Of a DNA stretch of 64,000 nt, positions 43,216 to 50,147 are shown in pieces. The stretch is from positions 453,888-517,887 of the forward strand of contig NZ_RJWA01000004.1 in assembly GCF_003762835.1 (NCBI RefSeq). The letters run 5' to 3'. Position numbers and translations under genes: made by a program. This DNA comes from Micromonospora sp. HM5-17 (GTDB lineage Bacteria; Actinomycetota; Actinomycetes; Mycobacteriales; Micromonosporaceae). Below the pieces are notes generated by a model. That model made no database searches. It saw only the letters and a program-made list of their open reading frames with translations, and was not told where the DNA came from. Position 1 is the stretch's first letter. Every line of letters starts with the position of its first letter.

Positions 43216-43932
43216 ATGTCGCATATTGGGTTGCGACTGCGGTACGCAGCGGATGCTAACGAATTCGAAACCGGCGTAGCGGAAGCTGTTCGCGGAGGTG
43301 CCGCTGGTGACGAAGCATTGGCACGGGCGCTGCTGGCGGTTGGCGGTGATCGGCGTGTCACAATCGTCGCGGCGTTGGGTGAGGCTGAAGGGCCGTTTGG
43401 GGTCCCGGTTCTCAGATCGCTCGCACAAGAGAAACGCGAGGACGTCGACGTGCGGTGCGCCGGCCTGGTCGCCCTGAGTAAGAGGATCGGGGTCGAAGCG
43501 TCAGATGTGTTGGTCGACTGCTTGACTGACGAAAATGAGTCGGTCCGGCGCTACGCACTCAAATGTCTCGCTTGTGTGGGTGATGATCGTGGCTGGGCTC
43601 AGGTGTATGAGCTGCTTCGGGTCGCGTTGAGCGGGGCACCTCCGAGATTCCCCGACAGTCTAAGCTTCAAAACGCTTTCGCTTCAGTCGGAGAATCTTGC
43701 GGCGATCGGCTACTTGGCCCGTCATTTGACCACGCCGAATCGTCGAAGCGCGCTCGTAGATGTGGTTGTTGGTGGCTGGAATAAACTGTACTCCGCCGAG
43801 CAGCAATGGTTAGAGGAGTATTGTCGGTCTCTTACGCCAACGGGGCGACATGAACAAACGGAACTAGATGTCGGTTGGATAACATCGTGGCTGTGCCACC
43901 CGCTGATGTCAGCGCTTTATCAACATCACTGA
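43216..43932 (+). CDS. HEAT-repeat protein of unknown role
   Basis: 238 residues from ATG 43216 (GAGGGGCGAGA upstream). It is helical with HEAT-like repeats (VRCAGLVALSKRIGVEASDV, VRRYALKCLACVGDDRGW). Such orphan HEAT proteins in accessory regions are often immunity proteins of polymorphic toxins or adaptor subunits, but no toxin is seen here. Codon use is less GC-biased than the flanks. The stop codon runs directly into the left end of an IS5-like relic (TGAGAGCGCGTCTTGG), so the original C-terminus may have been altered by insertion. Confidence 0.65.
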   Translation: MSHIGLRLRYAADANEFETGVAEAVRGGAAGDEALARALLAVGGDRRVTIVAALGEAEGPFGVPVLRSLAQEKREDVDVRCAGLVALSKRIGVEASDVLVDCLTDENESVRRYALKCLACVGDDRGWAQVYELLRVALSGAPPRFPDSLSFKTLSLQSENLAAIGYLARHLTTPNRRSALVDVVVGGWNKLYSAEQQWLEEYCRSLTPTGRHEQTELDVGWITSWLCHPLMSALYQHH

Positions 43933-44512
43933 GAGCGCGTCTTGGGGTGTGTGTCGCGCAGGGGTGCGGTCGGTGGGGGTTGCTGGTTCGGTGAGCGGGT
44001 GTGGACGGTGCCCGCCGCTATCCGTCCGGCCTGGCTGATGCCCTGTGGGAGATCGTCGAGCGGGTGCTGCCGTTGCCGCGGTGTATGGGCAGGCCGGAGA
44101 AACATTCCCGCTGTGTGGTCATCGACGCGATTCTGTACGTGCTGCGTACCAGGTGTTCGTGGCGGTATCTGCTGGGGGACTTCCCGTCCTGGCAGACGGT
44201 GTGCGGGCACTTTGGGCGACTCGACGAGCGGGGTGTGGTCGACCGGATGGTCGCCGAGTTGTGTGGGCGGGTCGGTCTGGCCCGCGGCCGCGTGTCGGAG
44301 CCCACCGCGGGGGTCATCGACTCGCAGGGTGTGCGGGCCGCCGACATCGTGCCCGCCGGCAGCTGCGGCTACGACGCGGGGAAGGAGATCAACGGACGGA
44401 GGCGGTTCGTCGTCACCGACTCCCTGGGGCTTGTGGTCGTGGTCTGGGTGGTTGCTGCCTGCTGGTAGAACCGTGACGGTGCGAGGGGTGCCCTGCTGGC
44501 CACGTATGGTTG
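43933..44512 (+). mobile_element. IS5-family insertion sequence relic
   Basis: The transposase starts at 44001 (MDGARRYPSGLADALWEIVE) and shows GRPEKHSRCVVIDAILYVLR, PSWQTVCGHFGRL and the first catalytic Asp in VIDSQGVRAAD. An in-frame TAG at 44466-44468 stops it where the family has Q(D/N)RDGA; the same frame continues NRDGARGALLATY. The rest of the catalytic domain is missing, replaced near 44515 by an IS701-like relic. The left end is probably at 43931, right after the HEAT gene. Two lesions (amber codon and 3' truncation) make it inactive. Confidence 0.75.
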
Positions 44513-44514
44513 CA

Positions 44515-45545
44515 TGGTCGGATCGGGTCACGGTTTCGTCGGGTGCGGCCGCGCAGGCGGGCGCGGCGGACACCTGTGTGGGCTGGTTTCCCGCCTGGAC
44601 CGTAAGAACGGGTGGACGTTTGCCGAGCATGCCGGGGACGTGTCACCGGACGGGATGCAGCGCCTGGTGCGGCGGGCGGACTTGGGGGCGTCGACGCGAT
44701 CGGAGACGACGTACGGGACTATGTGGTCGAGCATCTCGGCGACCCCCACGGTGTGCTGGTCGTCGACGACACCGGCCTTTGTGAAGAGGGGCATCCGCTC
44801 GGCCGGCGGTGGCCCGACAGTACCCGGGCGCCGTCGGCCGGATCGAGAACTGCCGGGTGGGGGTCTTCCTGGCCTACCGGTCCGCCAAAAGGACACGCCG
44901 TAACCGACCGCCAGGTGCATCTGCCGGCGTCGTGGACCGACGACCGAAAGCGGTGCCCGGCGGCTGGCGTCCCCGATGCGGTGGCCTTCGCGACCGCGGT
45001 GGAGATCGCCCGCGGTCATGGTCGCCCGCGCCTTCGCGGCGGGGGTGCCGGTCGGCTGGGTGACGACGGGACGAGGCATACGGCCAGTCGACGACGCTAC
45101 GGGCGTGGCTCGAGGAGCAGGACGCGTGCCGTACGTGGAGGCGACCCGTCGCAACGACGACCTGGCCACCACCGCCACGATGGGGCAGGCCCGCGCCGAC
45201 GAGCTCATCGCCGCGCTACCCGCCCAAGTGTGGTGCCGCCTGTCCACGCGGTGCGGGTGCACACAGGACCCGCGAGTACTCGTTGGACCAGGACGGCGGT
45301 TCCGGTCACCCGCCCGCTGCACAACCCGGGCCCGGGGCACTGGCTGCCAACCCCAGCTGCGGTATCTCCACCGGGGAGATCGCCTACCACATCCTGGCAC
45401 GGGATCCGGCCGCACCCACGGTCGACCTCACCCGCGTGGCCGGCACCCGCTGGGCAATCGAGGAATGCCTCCAACAGGCGAAGAACCAGGCCGGCCTTGA
45501 CCAGTACCAGGCCAGCAACTGGCGGGCCCGGATGCGCCCAACACC
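44515..45545 (+). mobile_element. IS701-family transposase relic with several frameshifts
   Basis: Fragments of one transposase appear in order but in changing frames: LVSRLDRKNGWTFAEHAGD, DYVVEHLGDPHGVLVVDDTG, GRIENCRVGVFLAYRS, VARAFAAGVPVGWVT, ARADELIAALPAQVWCRLS and VAGTRWAIEECLQQAKNQAG. They match the IS701/DDE layout (first Asp in VVDDTG, last Glu in IEECLQ). The region around the second Asp is deleted. At least four frame changes are needed, so it is long dead. It ends where the cut-off small gene on the other strand begins. Confidence 0.75.
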
Positions 45546-45664
45546 GACACCCGGCGCGCGGCCCGGCCCGCCCGCTCGTGGTCGGTGGCGAGCTGCCGTA
45601 TTCGCGCGGCCCGTTGTCGGAGCTGGCCGGTCAGCCGGTTCAACTCGTCCGGATCCCCGTACAT
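45545..45664 (-). pseudogene. 5' stub of a small helical protein gene, cut by the IS relic
   Basis: ATG 45664 is preceded by GGAGGG. The first 40 codons (MYGDPDELNRLTGQLRQRAA, then RIRQLATDHERAG) look like the first helix of an ESX/WXG100-related or secretion-associated helical protein. The frame then runs into IS701-derived sequence near 45545. The WXG100 link is by appearance only, since the turn that would carry WxG is lost. Confidence 0.45.
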
Positions 45665-45934
45665 CCGAACCCTCCAAGGTCCATCGGGGGTGGCGTGACG
45701 GGCGCGTACGGCGCTGTCCACCCGGACATCCCCTTGCTCTCTGTTCGCCTTTGCTCAACACAGCGTGGCGTGTCGGGGCAAGGTGGTCGGCCGACGATGG
45801 GTGGAGGCGGACGGGGTCGTCCCGGGAGTACGAAGGTTCTTGTCAGCGATCCACACCTAGATGACACTAATCTTCATTCCATGCACCTATATCTATCCCT
45901 TGGTCCCCGACGCGGCCCTGACGCGGGAGATGAC

Positions 45935-47482
45935 ATGAGACGACCAGCCGTTGCCGTCCTCCTCTCCGCACTGCTCGCCATCCCCGGCGTCGGCGTGCTC
46001 CCCACCCCCGTGGGTGCGGTCGTCACCGCACCCGACGTGGGCGTGTTCGCCACGACCTCACTCGCACCCGGTCTGACGCTCACCGACGCCACCATCAGCG
46101 GACCGAACCGGGTCACCATCCTCACCGCCAACCTCGCCGAGCCGACCCTCCAGCCGACGTACCTCAACCCGGGCACGGTGAGTGCGACCGCCACGCTCAC
46201 CACCATGGCCAACCGGGTCGGGGCGGTCGCCGCCGTCAACGGTGACTTCTTCGACATCGGCGCGACCGGAGCGCCCCGCGGGATCGGCATCTCCGACGGC
46301 ACGCTGATCCACGGCCCGGCGTCCGGGTGGAACAACGTGGCGGCGCTCTTCGCCAACGGGGCGGCGAGCCGGGGCGCGGTGACCCAGATCTTCCTCGACG
46401 CGACCGTCACCCTGCCCAACGGGACCCGGCTGACCGCCACCAACCTCAACTCGCCGGACATCGCGGCGAACGGCATCGGCGTCTACAACCCGCTGTGGGG
46501 CGACCAGCCGCGCAGCCAGGTGCTCGACGGCGCCACCCGCGCCCGGGAAATCGAGATCACCAACGGCCGGGTGACCAGGGTGAGCACCACCCCCGGCGGC
46601 AAGGTGGCCAACGGGACCGTCGTCGTGCTCGGCGTCGGCACCGGCGCCGACGCCCTCGCCGGCATCGCGGTCGGCGACGCGGTCACGGTGAACTACGCCC
46701 CGCGTGGCGGCGGCGGCACGCCCCGGGTCGCCATCGGCGGCAACCTGGTGCTGCTCTAGGACGGCGTACCCACCACGGTGTCGCATCCGAAGAACCCGCG
46801 TACCGCGGTCGGCTTCTCCGCCGACGGGCTGACCATGTGGCTGGTCGTGGTGGACGGGCGCTCCACGACGAGCGTCGGCATGACGTACGTCGAACTGGCC
46901 AACTACATGAGGTCGCTCGGCGCCGACGACGCGATCAACCTCGACGGCGGCGGGTCGAGCACCCTGGTGGCCCGGATGCCCGGCGCCACCTCCGTCTCCG
47001 TGCGCAACACCCCGTCGGACGGCTCGCAGCGGGCCGTGCCGAACGGGCTCGGCTTCGTCTCCACCGCGCAGCCGTGGAGCACGACGATCGACAACACCAC
47101 CCCCGGCCGGTTCACCGCCAGCGGCAACTGGGGCACCTCCAGCTACTCCGGCCAGCGGTACGGCACCGACTACCGGTTCGCCAACCCGGTGCTGGCCAGC
47201 GACCCCGCCTGGTACCGGGTGAACATCCCGGAGACCGGCAACTACCGGGTGGAGGTCTGGTATCCGGCCGACCCCGGCTACAACGACTCGACGCCGTTCA
47301 TCGTGGCCACCACCAGCGGCAACCAGACGGTACGCGTGAACCAGCGCACCAACGGCGGCCGGTGGGTCTCGCTCGGGGTCTTCCACCTCGCCGCCGGCGA
47401 CGGCGACAGGGTCGGGGTCAGCCGGTGGACCAGCGGCACCGGGTACGTCATCGCCGACGCGATCCGCGTCACCCGGGTCTGA
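45935..47482 (+). pseudogene. Secreted phosphodiester glycosidase (NAGPA) gene with in-frame TAG
   Basis: ATG 45935 with GGGAGA upstream; a signal peptide covers about 1-28. The NAGPA domain runs from AAVNGDFFDIGATGAP to LGADDAINLDGGGSSTLV, and a golvesin/xly-type C-terminal domain follows (YRFANPVLASDPAWYRVNIP...). The frame is broken by a single TAG at 46757-46759 (codon 275), after GGNLVLL and before DGVPTTV; the two sides are one continuous homologous domain in the same frame. NAGPA proteins cleave N-acetylglucosamine-1-phosphodiester or similar links in exported glycans. Possible explanations are a nonsense mutation, a sequencing error or readthrough. The upstream region 45855-45905 is A/T-rich and may hold the promoter. 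Confidence 0.75.
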
Positions 47483-47548
47483 CCCGGGTCCGGTGTCCGC
47501 CGGCGGCGCCGACGCCGCCACGCGCCCCGGGGCGGAGTGACCGATCAC

Positions 47549-47592
47549 GGCTGGTGCCGGAGGGCCGGCGTGCCGACTCCCCGGCACCAGCC
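47549..47592. terminator. Hairpin between convergent genes (a)
   Basis: Twelve-base arms GGCTGGTGCCGG and CCGGCACCAGCC with a 20-base loop, 66 bases after the glycosidase stop. Confidence 0.6.
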
Positions 47593-47636
47593 TGCCGTCA
47601 GCGGTCGGGATCGGAGCGGCGTGGTGCGCCGAGCCG

Positions 47637-47664
47637 GTCCGGTCGAGGTTTTCCTCGACCGGAC
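47637..47664. terminator. Hairpin between convergent genes (b)
   Basis: Perfect 12-base arms GTCCGGTCGAGG and CCTCGACCGGAC around TTTT, just beyond the stop of the leftward propeller gene at 47682. Confidence 0.8.
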
Positions 47665-47681
47665 TGTGGTCGGACGATGCG

Positions 47682-48854
47682 TCAGGAGTTCCACTTGGCG
47701 ACCGTGACGTTGGCGCCGTCGCGGATCAAGTTGGGTGAGCGCACCGTGTAGATGGAGCGTTGGAATGGTGGCGGGCTGATGGTCCAGTACAGCCACCACC
47801 ACTGGTAGTTGTTGCACCATCCGACGTATATGACTGGGTATTCGGGGTCGGTTGCCAGGGCCAGCGCGGCTCCTGGTTGGGCCAGTCCGGGTGGGGTGAG
47901 GGGGGTGGGGGTGAGCCATCCGGATCCCAGGTTGGCGGCCACGGTGATGGCGCCGTTGGGGTCGGCGAAGAACACCGCCGCGTACCACGGGTCGGGCTTG
48001 GGGCCGTACGGGGTGGCGGCGAGTTCGGCGCCGGGGTTGATGACGCCGGCCGCGGAGATGGCCTGTGGCAGCCACGGCTCCGGATGCGGACCCAGGACGG
48101 TCTCCCAGAGGGTGCCGTCGTTGCCGGCGTAGACCACCCGTTTCTTGTTCCGGTCGGGATCGGGGTCGGACAGGACGGCCACGCCGCCGCCGGGTGGGGC
48201 CACGCCGGCTGGACTGATCGGGGTGGTGGTCCACGCCCCGGTCGCGATGTGCCCTGCCGAGTACAGTGCGCCGTCGAGGCCGACGAACACGACGTTCGGG
48301 CCTGTCGTGGGGTCCCAGCTGGCGGCGATGCTCGCGGTTGATGGTGCCAGCCCGGGCGGGGTTGACAGCCACGCGACCGGTCCGGGCTTGATCTGTGAGC
48401 CGAACAGCGCGGTGTAGACGCTGCCGTTTCTTCCGGGGAAGGAGACGTAAACGCCCTCGGGGGTGCTGATGGCGGAGATCTTGGTGCCGGGTGTCGCCAC
48501 ACCGCTCGGCCCGAAGAGGGTGAAGGTGAGGCCGGGCGCGTTGTACGCGGTCGTGCCCGCGACGATTCCACCGTGGGTGCCGATGAGGAACAGGGCGAGG
48601 TAGCCGCTTCCCTGGCGGATGGCGCTGATGCCGGCGCCGGGCGGGACCGTGACCGTGCCGTCGGCCAGGCTCAACTGGCCGTTCGGTGTTCCGGAGGCCT
48701 GGTAGATCCGTCCGTCGTTGGCGACCACGAATCCGGTCAGTGGTAGTGGTACGGCTTTGGCGGGGGTGGGGGTGGTGACGATCGGTGTCAGGGCGAGCAG
48801 GAGAGCCGCTGTCGCGGTCGACACCCGTCGCCGTGTTGATGCTGGGCTTGACAT
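47682..48854 (-). CDS. Secreted beta-propeller-like protein, unknown function
   Basis: 390 residues from ATG 48854 (AGGGG upstream). A signal peptide covers about 1-36. Five or six repeats of about 55 residues each have a hydrophobic strand ending in DGxLY/GxxYxA-type turns (NDGRIYQASG, NGSVYTALFG, LDGALYSAGH, NDGTLWETVLG, NGAITVAANLG), followed by a Pro/Gly-rich (P/A)xG(V/L)A linker. This is the pattern of tectonin or lectin-like propellers. No enzyme motif is visible. A binding role outside the cell is likely, and it stands alone within the accessory island. Confidence 0.65.
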   Translation of the reverse strand: MSSPASTRRRVSTATAALLLALTPIVTTPTPAKAVPLPLTGFVVANDGRIYQASGTPNGQLSLADGTVTVPPGAGISAIRQGSGYLALFLIGTHGGIVAGTTAYNAPGLTFTLFGPSGVATPGTKISAISTPEGVYVSFPGRNGSVYTALFGSQIKPGPVAWLSTPPGLAPSTASIAASWDPTTGPNVVFVGLDGALYSAGHIATGAWTTTPISPAGVAPPGGGVAVLSDPDPDRNKKRVVYAGNDGTLWETVLGPHPEPWLPQAISAAGVINPGAELAATPYGPKPDPWYAAVFFADPNGAITVAANLGSGWLTPTPLTPPGLAQPGAALALATDPEYPVIYVGWCNNYQWWWLYWTISPPPFQRSIYTVRSPNLIRDGANVTVAKWNS

Positions 48855-49129
48855 CGGGGGACCCCTAACGAGCGTCGTGGTCGGCGCGCGAGCCGACACC
48901 CCGCATATTGACATGCGTCGAATAATGATCTGAACTCTCGGAAGGAGGAATTGTGCCGATGTCGGTTCCTGCGGTTACGTGAAATCTGCTCCATCAACCG
49001 CTATCGAACGATCGGGACACCGGCGTACAAAGGCCGGGTCTGGCCACCAGGGGCCATGATCCGGGGTACGGGGGCAGCGGCCGGGAAGAGTGATCGGTCC
49101 GGCTGGTGACCCGATCGCGACCCGTCCCC
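48855..49129. other. Intergenic, no gene seen
   Basis: Upstream region of the leftward propeller gene, A/T-richer at 48900-48950 (CATATTGACATGCGTCGAATAA region), where its promoter may lie. To the right it runs into a series of gene fragments. Confidence 0.35.
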
Positions 49130-49310
49130 GGTCACGCCCGCGACCCGCACCGCCCACCTGATGTTGGGTCTGGTTGGTTTCGGGCTTGCGGTCCTGGCCC
49201 GCGGCCTGGTCACGTCGCTGGCTGTCCTGGTCGTCCTTCGGGTGTTGGTGTCGGCAATGGTCGCCGGACGGTTCCCGCAGGTTGTCGGGTTGTTCCCGCA
49301 CTGGGATCTT
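49130..49310 (+). pseudogene. Fragment of an ABC-2 permease gene
   Basis: The plus strand encodes GLVGFGLAVLARGLVTSLAV and VVGLFPHWDL, clearly related to a stretch of the intact permease encoded at 57431-58153 (SLVGLGFAVLARGLVTPLAV, VVRFLPHEA). It covers only about 60 codons, with no start, and is fused at its end to a GntR fragment. It is diverged from the intact copy, so it is a paralogue's relic rather than a fresh duplication. Confidence 0.7.
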
Positions 49311-49520
49311 GCGGCCCGGAGACAAGCTGCCCACGACCGAGGAGCTTGCTGACCACTACCGGACATCACGCGGGACTGTCAGAAGGGCAGTCGAGGCGCT
49401 GATTGAGGCGGGCGTCCTGGAGGGCCGGCAGGGGGTAGGCGTCTTCGTTGCCGAGCGCTCCGGGCCGGGCAGGTGGCGGCCTGCCGGTGTACAACATTCC
49501 GTATGGCAAGCCGCTATGGA
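49303..49520 (+). pseudogene. Partial duplicate of the tandem GntR gene at 62.7 kb
   Basis: Encodes GILRPGDKLPTTEELADHY and RRAVEALIEAGVLEGRQGVG, and its DNA matches 62727-62950 at roughly nine positions in ten, including the segment after the first winged helix (TATGGCAAGCCGCT). One lost base changes the frame after GPGRWR, and the second HTH is missing. It begins in the middle of the first HTH, joined to the permease fragment at TGGGATCTTGCGG. Confidence 0.8.
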
Positions 49521-49529
49521 AGTGGTCGC

Positions 49530-49900
49530 GGGTCGGGTGGGGTGCCGTCGACGATGGCGATCTGGTTGAGGCGGCGTCGGCGTACCGACGCGAGGGCGAG
49601 CAGGGGACGGTGTCGATGACCCGGTGGGCAGCGGAGTGCGACACCCATTCAGCGGGTCGGTCTGGCGTATGGTCGGGTTCGCGCGCCAGTACGCGGCGAC
49701 AAGCAGTAACCGATCGGCGAGGCCCAGGGACCACTGCCGGCCCGGCCGGCCGTCAGCGATCGCATCCCTGTCACGCTCGGCGACCAGCCGGACGAGGCGG
49801 CGGATCTGGGCGGGCTGCAGCCGGGTGAACGGGAAGATCCACTCCGGGTGAGCTCCGAGATCACCTGCACCCCACCGTCGCACCAGCAAAGGGTTACGAG
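49530..49900 (-). mobile_element. Transposase N-terminal relic (IS5-group type)
   Basis: The minus strand reads LQPAQIRRLVRLVAERDRDA and GLADRLLLVAAYWRANPTIRQ, then after a frame change VSHSAAHRVIDTV. This is the helix-turn-helix start of transposases in which a wHTH precedes a DDE_Tnp_4 domain. The DDE part is absent; the fragment abuts the GntR duplicate. The remaining bases to 50147 hold the putative promoter of the next gene, in A/T-richer sequence around 49975-50000. Confidence 0.55.
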
Positions 49901-50147
49901 ACATTCCAAGTGTCTCAGGCTGAGCTAACCCCTTAGCGCGGGTCGTACCAACCGTCCTCCGAGGACATTCTATGTTATCCTCCAATTCATGACCCCAACT
50001 TGCCCTCAGTGGGCAGGATCTTGGCCCTGCAGGTGATCGACCGGCTGTCTCCATTACCACGATCAGCATGGTCGCAGTCGACGACTGGCAGCTAGGTCGA
50101 CAGGTACAACCCCGCTCTGGCCAACACTATCTCTTAGTGGAGACAAC

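Noticed and set aside
43046..43279. Plus-strand stretch reading DYVYDDLDNLLYYS, reminiscent of an RHS repeat
   Set aside because: Only about a dozen residues resemble the repeat, the key Gly is absent, and no further RHS sequence is found on either side.
49356..50069. A 237-codon minus-strand frame taken as a complete transposase
   Set aside because: Only its N-terminal part looks like a transposase; the rest changes frame and runs through the GntR duplicate, so it is a relic.
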